Source: Semisulcospira habei | Taxonomy: Eukaryota; Mollusca; Gastropoda; Semisulcospiridae | NCBI GenBank assembly: GCA_036245525.1 | Contig: BTPG01000002.1 | Span: forward strand, 160,751,834-160,815,833 | DNA length: 64,000 bases | Direction of reading: 5' to 3' | Shown: in pieces, positions 9,045 through 20,679 of the stretch | Numbering within the stretch: position 1 is the first letter of the stretch | How the letters are laid out: each line of letters starts with the position of its first letter | Program-made: the position numbers and the translations under genes | Notes under the pieces: generated by a model | What the model was told of the DNA's origin: nothing | What the model saw: the letters and a program-made list of their open reading frames with translations, nothing else | Databases searched by the model: none

Positions 9045-10450
9045 AAGTACAAGCTTGAAAATAAAGAAATTGCTTCAAGCAAGGGGTGTCTAGGAGCTTT
9101 TTTGATCAGATTTAAATTAGATGTCTCATTAAAGAGTAAAATGATCATTTATAGAAAGTCGGTTAACCCACATTAGAGTCCGTAATTTTAACTGTATGCA
9201 CTTGAAATTTTGAATATCGCTAGTTTGGAGAAAGACATTGGATGAGTTCTTTAGCCAGCTGTGTACCTCATCAACTTTTCGAAAGGAGTAAAAATTCATT
9301 GCAGAAAATATTACAAAAGTAAAAATCCTCGACTGCAGACAGTGACGGTGACGTGAAAGCACCAAACGGGCCAGTGTTGAACAAAGTTCTTTATTGCTTA
9401 GTTCGGGGTTTAACGTCCACGGCACTGAAGTGATAATGGACGGCCCTAACGGCCGAATTATGGGGGACAGGGAAATCTATTGCCTATGGAGTACGACCTG
9501 AACACTGGTCAACTCAGGCGCACTCCAACTGTGCCACTTTGATTTACCAGGACCTTTCAACAGACATGCTATTGAACAAGCCCGTCTTTTCCACCTGGAT
9601 TGCGAGTCCAGCTACCGGGGCCGGGACGGGGATTCGAACCCACGACCCGGCGATTCCCTTCGCTCTCCTTATTGACGCAAAGCAACCGCACGTGTGTTTT
9701 ACATATGAATGAGCTGACTCAATTATCTCTCTGTGATTTGATTTAGGAAGACAGTCTCTCTATTTTGCTATGACGTCTGCAAACGTGTTATGGAAAAGGT
9801 GGAAAATGCATGCAAGCTCTCATAGACGAGGCTTTGTGGGCACTGTTCTTCTTCAGAATAGCTGTGGCTATGCCAGCCGGTCCCAGAACGTAGAACTGAT
9901 ACAAAACGCCCAATTCCACAAAGCCTCTTTTGACGGTATGAGCTAGCGTTTTCCACCTTTTCCACAATACGTTCGCAATCATCATAACAAAAATAGAGAG
10001 ACTGTCTTCCTAAATCAAGCAGAGAATTGCGTCAGCTCATACACACGTAAAACACTTACGTGCTGGTGCTTTGCTTCAATTAGGGACATTGTATAAAACA
10101 CTGACGCGTTTGCTGCTTTTACGTCACCGTCACTGTCATGTTCTTCTGATGAAATCGAGGAGCCTAACTTTTTACATTGTTTTCTGCATTGAATTTTTAT
10201 TTTCGAAAATGTTGAAGAGATACAAGGTTGGCTGACAAACTCATCCAATGTCTTTCTACAAACTAGCTATATCCAAACTTTCAAGTGCATATAATCAAAA
10301 TTACGGACTCCAATGTGGGTCTACCGACTTTCTGTAAACGGTCATTTAACTCTTCAATGAGACGTCTAATTTCAATATGCTTGGATGGGCACCTAGACTC
10401 GTGACACACTGAATGAAGCAGGTCCTTTATTGTCAAGCTTGTACCAAAGA
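9045..10450. repeat. Large inverted repeat, arms about 0.5 kb
   Basis: The right arm (9,916-10,450) read in reverse complement aligns with the left arm 9,045-9,389 plus 9,675-9,839 at roughly 80% identity by eye, around a ~77-bp loop. Anchors are CATTGGATGAGTT against its inverse near 10,235-10,250, GAAAGTCGG against CCGACTTTC near 10,325, and GAGGCTTTGTGG (9,828-9,839) against CCACAAAGCCTC (9,916-9,927). The left arm is interrupted by a tRNA-derived SINE. Both arms end near CA/TG microsatellites. A transcript would fold into long double-stranded RNA. Short frames in the arms have no recognisable product. Confidence 0.8.
9397..9667 (-). mobile_element. tRNA-derived SINE inserted in the left arm of the inverted repeat
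   Basis: On the minus strand it carries a clear Pol III B box, GGGTTCGAATCCC (9,629-9,641). Its far end reads GGACGTTAAACCCCGAAC on the minus strand, typical of mollusc SINE tails. The inverted-repeat partner lacks it, which fixes the insertion. The flanks TTTATTG (9,390-9,396) and CTTATTG (9,668-9,674) are the likely target duplication. The A-box region looks incomplete. Confidence 0.75.
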
Positions 10451-10503
10451 CAATACATTGTCTTTGCTTGTACGTAAGCCAGCTTAGGATATTGATTGTA
10501 GTG

Positions 10504-10636
<133 letters not shown>

Positions 10637-10639
10637 GGC

Positions 10640-11459
10640 CTTTCGCGCGAAAAGGACGTTCAACAGCAAATTTAGAGTAGCCAGACATTACGTCATTTTA
10701 ATCTTGTTACTTCTTTACCACAATCTGAGGCCCGCCCGCCAGTTATGTCCTTTGCGTTCTACTGAACGGGCTCCGATCAGCCCCATCCTAAAGTCTACCG
10801 TATTTTCAATACGGTAGAAAAAAAAAAACAGAAACACACATTCGGCATTAGCCAGAGCTCGGCTCAAATTTCAGTATTTGTGAATTTTGCTCTTGAGTCT
10901 GCCAGAACCCGGATTTCGGCTCGGTTAGACGCCGACGTCAAAGTAAACATATCGTGTTCCTGCAAATAAGTACCTATAGGGGAGGAGCCCCGATTATGAA
11001 ACACTGCCTATTATGAAACACCCTGCTCCCGTCAAAACGGAATAACCTTTAAAATTCAGTCTGTGCAGTAATGTAGAGCTACTTTACTGAGCCTTAATTC
11101 CAGTACAAGAATGTCAGGCGGGATGAAAACAAAAACACGCCGAGAAAATGTTATTCTGACCCTTTTTCTTCTTATTTTTCGCTATTTTGAAACAGGTACA
11201 TCAGCATTTAGTTTTGTGATTTTAAAAAAATAACCACTCTTGTCATGAAGAGCAGTCTTAGGAGATCAGATAACCAGCGGCATTCGTTTGGTTCTCTTTT
11301 TGTTTTGGAGGCACGCATTTTCCTGGAGAGGTATCTTGTTCCTATTATGAAACGCAAAGAGCACCTAATATGAAACGTGTTTCATATTTAAAACAGTGTT
11401 TCATATAAGGAATAGTGTTTGTTTAGCGTATAATTATCGGAAACCATCCAGCCAGTCTG
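10640..11459. other. Unclassified; contains repeated TATGAAAC motifs
   Basis: ATTATGAAAC or CATATGAAAC-like words occur near 10,996, 11,010, 11,345, 11,370 and 11,390 (with inverse forms). They recur near 14,045-14,095, where GTTTCATAATAG is the inverse of CTATTATGAAAC at 11,008. This may mark the ends of a decayed element spanning the two sites. No coding content. Confidence 0.35.
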
Positions 11460-12110
11460 TTCCAAATTTCATATGTTGATACTTTTTCTCAATGCAGAGT
11501 ATCCCACACCAGGATCACGTCATTTTCGTCAACGTCAAGGTCACAACGGCTACATTTACTGTGTATGCCATTTTCCGGGCAATGTTGCTGTAAACGCCGA
11601 AATGATTTGATCCAAATGGCAAATTGTGATATTTTTTGAAGATGCAGAGTTTTGCACACCAGAATTCTTTTCACTGCCTTAAAGGCAAAGGTCACAGCGG
11701 CCAGATTTGTTTTGTGCAGATTTGTGTACTAGGCAATATCTCAAAAACCAATTGGGCCTATTCAATCCATATTTTAGATAATAGTATTTTACCACATCAC
11801 ACATTGCCGTCACTCATAACTGCGCCTCAACATCAAGGTCAAGGTCATAGTTGCCATATTTGTTTTGCAGATTATTGAGTAGAGAATACCTCTGAAACCG
11901 CTGTACTGATTTGCTCTGATGTTTTAGGAAATGATGCCTTACCCTTATATGTGATGTCTTGAACAGAATAAATTCACGACCTGTATGGTGAAGATCGCAG
12001 AGGTCATATTTGTGTGAGTCTGTGTGCAGGCAATATCTCTGAAACCACAGGCCCGATTTTTTTTCCAAATTTTGCAAGATGATAGGGTTCATCTGCATGA
12101 CACATAGATC
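11460..12110. repeat. Degenerate ~150-bp tandem repeat with AAGGTCA words
   Basis: Related blocks contain CAAGGTCAC, AAAGGTCAC, CAAGGTCAAGGTCAT and AGAGGTCAT at about 11,536, 11,687, 11,833 and 12,000. Each is followed by a GCCATATTTGTNTTG-like stretch and then GGCAATATCTCNGAAACC. Spacing is about 150-165 bp. A fifth AAGGTCAAGGTCATC is at 12,606. They are diverged and contain no open frame. Confidence 0.65.
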
Positions 12111-13034
12111 ATCATGATCCCCGCGTGTGCGGTGGCACATGACGATTTTGGCTCTTGCCCACACAACAGACATATATTTATTTTACGGTTGGGGTTCCTT
12201 GTGACTGAATTAAGAAAGATTTCAGAGCAATATTTGCGTCCAGTGGAAGCGAAGAGAATAAGACAGAAATGTCAAAAACCAAGTTTATGTCGCTACATCA
12301 CTTCAAGATGACGCGCACAGTTGTTGGGAATGCTTTCAGACAGACAAAATTGCACGTAACTGTCTGCCGGGAGGGGGTGGGGCTGTACAGTTTTTCCAAG
12401 AGTAAGCCTTGTTGGCTTAGGTGTGACAAAAATGTGAAACAGTATAAATGTAGTCACCAATCGTCCATGCATCCGCTCTTCAGCCATCGTGTGTGTATGA
12501 GTTTGTCTAAGGCAATTTCTTACGAGCTACAACATCCATAGACTTTAAACTCGACACAACTGTAGTTTACAAGAACAATTGTACCTACATATTTCATCTG
12601 TAGAAAAGGTCAAGGTCATCATAGGTCGATGTGTTTGTAAAGTTTAGTGGCATTTTGCGCGAACACACTTTTTAAAAGCCGTCAGGCGCAAAAGTTTTAA
12701 AGTACCTAAGTATGCATTTTATACCATGAATACTATTCCGAATGACCTCTTTTTAAGGTAGAGGGCAGTTAAAACGTGCGGGAGATTTCGTAGACCTTTT
12801 CATGGGAACTCTTCCTGTTGGCGGCGTCACAGATGCTGAGAATGTGAAGAATGTGAGGACCTACAAATGCACCACTTGTTGACTATCAAACGAGTTGGGG
12901 GTCGAGGGAAGGGGGAGAGAGGTTTGGAGACCTTTTCATTCTCAGGGACCGTTTACAATTTCCAAGAAGAGGGAATCTCCATGCACCCTAAGAGAGAACC
13001 TACTAAAAGGGTGAAATGGGTTGCAGTCGAAATT
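12111..13034. other. Unclassified, with a decayed CATGAG-type hairpin at its start
   Basis: Around 12,103-12,160 an ACATAGATCATCATGATCCCCG stretch and a mispaired right arm ending in CTCTTGCC look like a degraded member of the B hairpin family. The remainder to the A run at 13,040 has no recognisable element. Confidence 0.45.
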
Positions 13035-13785
<751 letters not shown>

Positions 13786-14601
13786 AAATTGAGGATCACT
13801 GTGCCAAATTAGAAGTCTGTGGCTCTGATGGTCTCTCAGAAATTGAAAATGATAAAATCTGTCACAATTGGATATACAGTGGCAAAGGATGATGGATGGA
13901 CTGGACCAGTGGCGAATGACTCATTATATTTAATTCACTTTTAATGTTAAATGAGCCTATAATAATATATGTGCTAGCCATCTCTCATACTTTAATTTTC
14001 CAACAAAATGTAAGTGAAACTTGTAAAAAGGACATATTCACACTGTTTCATAATAGAAGAACTGCCGCTGTTTAAGCAAATGGTGCCTAGTATGAAACAA
14101 TGTGCCACTTTTTTTCAAACTGGAACCGCTGCTTCTGCGTCGATTCGAGTCAACTTTTGAAATCAGTTTGGCTTTGTCCTAAGATGCATCTATATAATCT
14201 CTATCACACCCTGGTTTCGGACTGATTCTACCTTTCTTTGGACCGCTGTCGCGCGACTGAGACGTTTTTGCTGTGTTTCATACATGGGTCTCCTCCCTTA
14301 CACATTAAAATGAAGCTTACCACTTCAGATTGTGTGCGTGGTTTGCCCTGCAGGCAGGCCGGGGTGCGGCCGTTTCAATCTAGCCGTGACCCGGCACAGG
14401 CGCAGCTAGCGGCTCACGCTCGCAAGTCAAATATCACCACGGCTTCACCACGAAAGCGGCTTGTGAGCAGAACATCTTCAGGCTTTAATTAACGCCTCTC
14501 ATGCCACTTCAGTTGACGCATACTTTGTTTCTGAAATCTGTGTTAATTTCAATGCTCGAAAGCCACAACCGTCCAAGAAATATGGATACAAACTGGTCTC
14601 A
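13786..14601. other. No recognisable feature
   Basis: Apart from the TATGAAAC words near 14,045-14,095, I see nothing. An open frame at 14,238-14,492 has no recognisable product. Confidence 0.55.
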
Positions 14602-14669
14602 GCAAGAACCATAGATCCTCATGAGCCCCCGCAGTCGCGGCGGGGGCTCATGAGAATCTATGACTTGCA
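14602..14669. mobile_element. CATGAG-stem hairpin (B3)
   Basis: CCATAGATCCTCATGAGCCC pairs with its near-complement around GCAGTCGCGGC. It is preceded by the family's usual left context, AAAGCCACAACCGTCCAAGA with GGTCTCAGCAAGA, shared with the copy at 26,676-26,892. Confidence 0.7.
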
Positions 14670-15224
14670 GTTGGATCAAGGGGTAAGATAATCTAGCACT
14701 ATTCCTGATATGTCCTGCGTGTGAACGTACTGACACTGCAGTAAGTGAAAACGGCTCATTTCAGCGGCGCAAATGCAGATTAGCAAAACTGATTACCTCT
14801 GTCTTTATAGTGGGTGGCTATTAACGACCTTCGCCATTGAGGGAAAGCTGGTTTACAAGTGGTTTCCATCTGCATATTGCAACGCAATTTTCTTAACACA
14901 GATATGACAGCTGAGAGGTGATAGATCATTTAAGACTAGAGAGATAGAGTTTGTGTGCCTCTTGCATAGCCGAGGGGTATGCCCTAACATTGTGATGCGT
15001 GTTTGGCGTTTATTCTACCTTTGTGATTGTAATGTTTTTCGTTCTCGTGATGATCAGCGAAAAAAGATTTCAAAGCCAAAATAAGATCTTCGTGCCCGTA
15101 AAAAAATCGTGACTATTTCGTGAAACGTGGAAAGCCTGTTGCCACAGGGTAGATTGTACTCAAAAACTTCTTCTCCCCCCCCCCAACCCCCTCCCCCCTC
15201 CACCCACCCCCACCCCCTTACACA

Positions 15225-15281
<57 letters not shown>

Positions 15282-16282
15282 AGACGCACACACCGTCACT
15301 GACACACACACACACGCCTCACTGTCATTTGAGTTTCCGAACAGTTGTAGGAGCTAACTTCGTCCACCCCACCAACATCCAGTCCCAGACAACATCAGTT
15401 CTACACCCCCCCCCCCCCCCCCCCCCCCCGTTCCCCACCCAATATTGTAAGGTTTTCGGCCAGTGTGTCAACTTGATGACGAAATACTACGCGGTTTGGA
15501 TTGGCTGGTACTTTGACTTAATACATGTACTATGTCGGTCACGGGGTCGATTTGTGAACTCTGATTGGCTGCCTTAATACATGTATTAAGTACTTAATAC
15601 ATGTACTAATGACTTACTTCGCGGTGTTTTGGCCAACCGTAGTCGTCTCTTCCCCCGCAGTGAAACGTACTAAATGCCAGTGATCCGCCGTGAATCGCAA
15701 AATTTACTCGTCGTGAATCCGGCCGTGATGGTACCCCTCCCCCCCCCCCCCCCCCGCCACCCATCCGGCCAGTCCCCCTCCTTCATAGCAAGCCCGTAGT
15801 AAAGAAGGGCAGGCAACTGACGTCACGGTTACAAAGCAAGCATCGCAACACTTTCATCATTTGTTACTGACAGTTCAGTACACTGTGGCGTTGTAAGCTG
15901 AAGCCGCGTATCAGGATGCAGTTTATCTCGAATGAGTTCAGTAACTCATTCGCGGCCAGCCGTTGATACGGATGGGGTTACCGCGAATGAGTTAATAGGG
16001 CGGAGTGACTCTGAGTAAGGGCAAAGACACTACACACTTGAGCCGGCACGGTCTCACTGATGCAAGCATATCGCAACAAACACACAGATATGTCCGACAG
16101 GTTACCTGTGTGTTTGCCAGATATACTGATGTCGAGTTCAGCGGTTCGTGTACTGACGTCATCGTACTGCACAGTTCCGTGTCAGTTGTGGTGCAGCATA
16201 AGTACAAGCGCCGGTTTGCTGTAAATTCGCCTGTAATGTTCCGTAGTGAGTCTGTAATCCTTTCCTTGTTCCGGCTCTCATA
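14670..16282. other. Simple-sequence-rich stretch without genes
   Basis: Contains a pyrimidine-rich/(CA)n microsatellite (15,171-15,316), poly-C tracts near 15,408-15,430 and 15,737-15,755, a palindromic CTTAATACATGTATTAAG (15,575-15,592) within repeated TACTTAATACATGTACT words, and a short inverted repeat TAACTCATTCGCGG/CCGCGAATGAGTTA at about 15,942-15,993. Its TAACTCATTC termini resemble those of the A MITE family. The frames seen are repeat read-through. Confidence 0.6.
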
Positions 16283-16635
16283 GTTGGGAGTCCAGTGTTT
16301 GTGCAATCCAGTGCCGTTCTCCCCTTAGCTAGGAGTAGGAGTCCATTGTTTGAACAACTCGGATGCAGTGTCAGTTCTCTCACAGGTAGATCAGGTACTT
16401 AGTAGTGTTTGAAAAATTCAGTGTTCTTTCATAAAGTTCTAGGAGTGCAGTCCGTCGGAGTGTTTGTACAAGATTATCATGCAGTGCCGTTCTCCCACAG
16501 GAGTCCATTGTTTAAACAATACAAGTTCTCTCACAGCGAGGAGTCCAGTGTCGAAAGTGTTTGCTGGAACAATCCAATGTTCTCGCAAAGCTTGGAGTCC
16601 AGTGTTCAAACAAACCCGCAGTGCCGCTCCTGGAA
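16283..16635 (+). repeat. Degenerate ~50-bp tandem repeat
   Basis: A unit of the form GGAGTCCANTGTTTGNACAA, followed by a CAGTGCCGTTCTC-like stretch, recurs at about 16,288, 16,338, 16,440, 16,499, 16,540 and 16,594. Spacing is uneven (about 41-100 bp). The long frames covering it look like repeat read-through. Confidence 0.65.
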
Positions 16636-17702
16636 TAACGTGTGTGTGGAAACAAACAAACTTGAGTTTGCCACAGGGTTACTTTGGAAAGGCATTTGGC
16701 ATACACCATCAGTGACGCCGCGCGGAGTAAAGGTCGGTATGGCATGTTGGAGAGGTGAAGGATGGGGGGGGGGGGGGGGGGGGGGGGCTAAAATCGTGAT
16801 TTATGATTGGCGGCGGCTGTTGTTTTGTGGGGGGTTTTGCGGTGTGTGTGTGTGTGGGGGGGGGGTTGTATTGTTGTTTCGTGACTGCAACCAGAGATAT
16901 GCGGGATATGTATGTACACATCTCTGCTGCAACTGAGTTTCCATGCTCGCGATCCGTGAAAGAAGGGGTCGTCGTCGGACACTGACGTGCAAGCCATAAT
17001 AAAATGTTCGTGATCCGTGCGTTATGACCCCCACCCAACCACCACCACCAACCACTACCACCACCACCGGGGAAACTAAGGGGGGAGGGTTATATCATGC
17101 CAGTCCGGCACTGTTCTCCACCCTACCCCTTGGCCACGGGTGGATCACGGTTTCCTCAACGGAGAGGTGGGGGGGGGGGGGGGGATTTCAGCAGTCCGGA
17201 ACTTGTTGCCGCGGGGGACCTTCAACCCATTGGCCAAAAAGTCGAACAAAGGGGTGGGGCATTTTTCGGAACCCCAGCCCCACCCCCAATCCGCCCCTGC
17301 CTTTCCCCACATTTGCTATGCCGGATATACGCACTCAGCACGCATTGTCACGCAACTCCTATAACTTGATGTACACTAGTGTTTGCCCGCTCATTCCAGC
17401 CAGTCCCTACGCGCTCAGGCCCCGTTGTCAGTGTAGTGTCGTCAAGTAGTCACGGCATCACTGACTTAGAACAATAAGAACCGTACACCTCATTTTCACC
17501 AGCTGCCGTCTTTTGGTGCATCGTTGTTGCTGTTGCTGCTGTTTTTACTCTCAAGTTAGTTGTCACTTTTGTGTTCTTGCTTTTGGTTCTATTGCGGCCA
17601 CTGTCGTTACACATCCTTTGAATATCGTACTCACAAACCAGATAGGTGCATGTTTTCAGTGATGCTAAAATGAGAGTGTGACGTGTACAGCGTATTATGG
17701 CG
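16636..17702. other. Gene-less stretch with three long G tracts
   Basis: G tracts at about 16,765-16,787, 16,855-16,864 and 17,166-17,184, an ACC-rich run (17,027-17,070) and otherwise unremarkable sequence. Open frames across the G and CAC runs are compositional artefacts. Confidence 0.55.
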
Positions 17703-17806
17703 TTAGCAAAGATCCTCGGGCCGATGTCGGCCGCACTGGGCCCGCGCACGACTGTGCGCGGACCCAGCGCGGCTGACTTCGGCCAGAATGTCTTTTGCGT
17801 ACTGGG
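17703..17806. mobile_element. GC-rich palindromic MITE (D1), diverged
   Basis: AGCAAAGATCCTCGGGCC and an inverted, partly mutated right arm ending TCTTTTGCGTACTGGG surround CCCGCGCACGACTGTGCGCG. It is the more decayed relative of the nearly perfect copy at 19,698-19,806. Confidence 0.7.
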
Positions 17807-18241
17807 TAAAACGTGACACTGTTTAATTTGTATTCAACTGTCTAGTCGTATGTTAGGCTGCGCAAACGATGTACAGGCCGGGCCGCATGACGTTGTCAGT
17901 ATTAAACTGACAAGTGACGCGCGGAACTTGAAGCGGAGAGGATGTCAGTACACGCTGAAACATAATTATGTGGTGTACTGAGCAGATGTGTTCACCCGCT
18001 GTGGTGTGGCCGGTTCTTCTTGTTTACGTTATTGCTTATGCTGCTGTTTATGTTGCTGTTTATGTTGTTCGTGTCAGTGTGGACGTTGTTGATATGTTGC
18101 TGCTTATGTTATTGTTTATGCTGATGTGTTTATGTTGTGGCCGTTGTAGTTGTTCTCGGTCAAGATGTTGTTGGTGGACTCGCTTAATAATGATTTCTGT
18201 AGTAAAATCGCCGGCAAGTCCGACGTGAGGACAACGGCCGT
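17807..18241. other. Unclassified; TTGCTGTTTATG low-complexity run
   Basis: Positions 18,030-18,150 are an irregular TTG/CTG/TTTATG run that gives a Val-rich frame. Nothing else is recognised. Confidence 0.55.
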
Positions 18242-18356
18242 TTAACCCGTCGCCACTTTTCCCAGATTTGGGAAGTGTCATCTAACGACTATGTACCAGT
18301 TGCAGGAGATGGATCAACCATGATAATTTAAGGTTAGTGCCAGATTAGCTTGGCGC
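18242..18356. mobile_element. Truncated TTAA MITE, family A (A2)
   Basis: Starts at TTAA (18,242-18,245) and follows the A1 left half (GTCATCTAACGACTATG, then GGTTAGTGCCAGATTAGC) up to the hairpin centre GGCGCC. Sequence identity then stops, so the right arm is missing apart from a possible TAGCACTACC scrap. Confidence 0.65.
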
Positions 18357-18597
18357 CATAATAGCACTACCAGGATATGTAGACTGACCAACGCCTGTGC
18401 ACGCAGCGGAAACTGATAAGGAGTACGTCCCCTACGACCCACTGGTAATATATGCTTGTACCTGACACAATGTAAGTTAGTGTTGTTCTTTTTAAGCATT
18501 CGCTAGCTGCAAATAGATTGGCACACGTGCAGCTAGTTACAGAGGTAAAGCCGGAATTTGGCCGGAAACTGTCATGATTTGACGAAATCGTCTAGAT

Positions 18598-19563
18598 TTA
18601 ACTCATTATACCCCAGACACACCACAGCAAGATAAGGATCGACCATGATAGTTCAAGGGTGATGCCAGAATAATAATAATAATAATTACGGTATTTATAA
18701 TGCGCTTATCTTATAATAATTATAACTCTAAGCGCGCACTCACAACTCGCACACGCATGCGCACGCTTTAGACAATGACTCACGTACCACAAATAGTGAA
18801 AAAACATTACGACGGTCAGCTTGGGGTGGGGAGTGTCAGTGATATAGTGCTAGAACTGTTGAAAGAGGTGAGTTTTGAGGGCGGACTGGAAGGAGGAGAG
18901 AGAGTGTTTCTGACGGAGAGAGAGTGGGAGGGTGTTTCAGGTGGATGGACCGTAGACAGGGAAGGAGCGGGGGCCGAAAGTGCTGAGTTTGGTACGGGGG
19001 CTGAGGAGGCGGAGAGCCGGGTCGGAGGCGGAGGGAGCGGGAAGAAGTGTAGGGGTGAAGTAAGTTGGAGAGATAGGTAGGAGCGTAGTTGTTCAGGGAT
19101 TTGTAGCAGAGAGACAGAATCTTGTATTGGATGCGTTGGGGGATGGGGAGCCAGTGAAGGAGCTTGAGCAGGGGAGTGATGTGGTCGGATTTTTTCTTTC
19201 TGAGGACGAGGCGGGCAGCATTGTTCTGGACGCGCTGAAGAGTGAGAGTGGTAGAGTGAGGAAGGCCGGAAAGGAGAGAGTTGCAGTAGTCGTTGCGAGA
19301 TAAGATGAGAGAGACAGCGAGTTTGGTGGCAGCTTCGGTAGTGAGGTATTTTCTGATCTGACTGATGCGGCGGAGGTGGAAATAATATGCCTGGGCCGTG
19401 GCGGAGAAGAAGCTGGTCATGGAAAGAGAGGAATCGAGGGCGCCAAGCTACTCTGGCATCACCCTTGAACTATCATGGTCGATCTGTGTCATGCACTGCA
19501 ATGCAGTCTTCAGAGGACAACGGCAACATTTGGGGATTTCGGTGTTGGGGTAGAATGAGTTAA
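18598..19563. mobile_element. TTAA MITE, family A (A3), split by an L2-like LINE fragment
   Basis: TTAA at 18,598-18,601 and 19,560-19,563 bound an element whose two ends match A4 (26,889-27,102) in reverse orientation. The hairpin arms ATCGACCATGATAGTTCAAG (left) and its inverse (right, to about 19,484) are separated by a ~0.76-kb insertion. About 13 bp of the left arm next to the insertion is missing. Confidence 0.8.
18673..19438 (-). pseudogene. 3' part of an L2/CR1-like LINE reverse transcriptase
   Basis: The minus-strand frame 19,420-18,836 encodes the C-terminal part of a non-LTR reverse transcriptase protein. Typical blocks are FHLRRISQIRKYLT, LILSRNDYCNSLLSGLP, LQRVQNNAARLV, HWLPIPQRIQYKI and APTYLSNLL. 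The upstream endonuclease and catalytic FADD region are absent, as in a 5'-truncated insertion. On the minus strand the element ends with a GCGCATTATAAATACCG stretch and a TTA microsatellite, the tail common to this group. It inserted into the A3 hairpin arm. The C-terminal third is Pro/Ser-rich and may be frame-shifted. Confidence 0.85.
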
Positions 19564-19697
19564 GTATGCAAAATTTGATTGATCACGGAGTGTCCGATTC
19601 GTCAAGCCGGATCCTGCTGCTGAGCTGCGTCTACCCTACACTAAATTCATTTGTCAACACTCTTGACATTAAGTGCATACTTACAGATAAGACACTT

Positions 19698-19806
19698 CCC
19701 AGTAAGCAAAGGTCCTCGGGCCCACGTCGGCCGCAGTGGGCCCGCGCACGACTGTGCGCGGGCCCACTGCGGCCGACGTGGGCCCGAAGACTTTTTGCTA
19801 CTGGGG
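19698..19806. mobile_element. GC-rich perfect-stem MITE (D2)
   Basis: CCAGTAAGCAAAGG and its inverse TTTTTGCTACTGG bound two ~38-bp arms (about 19,712-19,749 and 19,754-19,791). The arms are complementary at nearly every position around the 4-base loop GACT. The stem is extremely GC-rich (GGGCCCACGTCGGCCGCAG). Relatives are at 17,703 and 25,679. No target duplication is evident. Confidence 0.8.
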
Positions 19807-19888
19807 TTATTGGCATACAGTGAATCACTCACCTATGAAATTCACAGTCAGGTGTTCGGTTGGGTTTTAACAGTTTTCTATTGCCGCG

Positions 19889-19975
19889 TGACAAGCCAAC
19901 CTTGACAGTTTACATAATTACAACCTTGCTACTGAAGAAGAAGTAGCAAGGTTATAAACTGTCAAGGTTGGCTGC
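19889..19975. repeat. Inverted repeat with AGCCAACCTTGACAGTTTA arms
   Basis: AGCCAACCTTGACAGTTTA ... AACCTTGCTACT pairs with AGTAGCAAGGTT ATAAACTGTCAAGGTTGGCT around GAAGAAG. The left arm holds an extra CATAATTAC-like bulge. Probably another hairpin MITE, but the ends are not defined. Confidence 0.7.
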
Positions 19976-20583
19976 AGCTGACAACACGCAGCGGGGCCAA
20001 TATTATTGTGCATAAACCAAGTTGTTCGCTGTATGTTACAGGCAAACTGTTTTCTGGAAGTGGTTACTGATGAAGAGCATAAAGAGTATTTTCGGAGGCC
20101 GAGGGCCACCACTGCAAAAACTTATTGTGAACCGAGAAATAATAAGTTTTGTTTGAAACCCTGTAGCAGACGATCAGCAACCATTAGACCATCTGCAGTA
20201 TTTAACGAAGCGGGCACTTTCTGAGTGGGCTTGCATGCTTTTGAACGGAAACCTACGCAATCCTATTTGCTTCTGTGTTAACGAAACCATGCACTAGTTT
20301 GCAGCTGAGCTTTAGCTTATTAGTTGTTACGTTTTGTCACCAAAGTTCACCAAAACAAACAGAAGCCTCGTTACGTATGTCTCCGCTCTTAGGAACTGTC
20401 GTCGAAATAAATAAAACCTGTTAAAACGGCCACCTACACGACATGGTCCGCCTGGTTCTTGAAAATGCTAGGTGATCGTGAAGTACATTCGCGAATCCCA
20501 GATCTAAGGACCGCCGCGTAGTCTGAATTTGCCCGCAGGATCTGGAGATGAATCGATTTCAAAAGGTTAAATGGTTACAAAGG
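19976..20583. other. No recognisable feature
   Basis: An open frame at 20,006-20,224 has no recognisable product. I see nothing else. Confidence 0.5.
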
Positions 20584-20679
20584 TTAACCTTTTGGGTGTC
20601 GGTAGCGGTTTTAGTCGCGATGATTCCTGCAGGAATCACTGGTCGCGACTAAAACCACTACCGACACCCAAAGGGTTAA
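20584..20679. mobile_element. TTAA-flanked 96-bp palindrome with CCTTT/CCCTTT ends (family C)
   Basis: TTAA (20,584-20,587 and 20,676-20,679) encloses CCTTTTGGGTGTCGGTAGCG and the inverse of CGACACCCAAAGGG, with arms meeting at TGATTCCTGCAGGAATCA, itself an 18-bp perfect palindrome. Ends beginning CCYT next to TTAA fit piggyBac-type termini. The element is too short to encode anything. Confidence 0.8.

Noticed and set aside
16709..17449. Several overlapping Gly-, Pro- or His-rich frames
   Set aside because: They are produced by G tracts and an ACC-rich run, with no domain or conserved counterpart.
20060..20090. Hammerhead-ribozyme-like CTGATGA word
   Set aside because: The conserved GAAA partner and stems could not be found around it.
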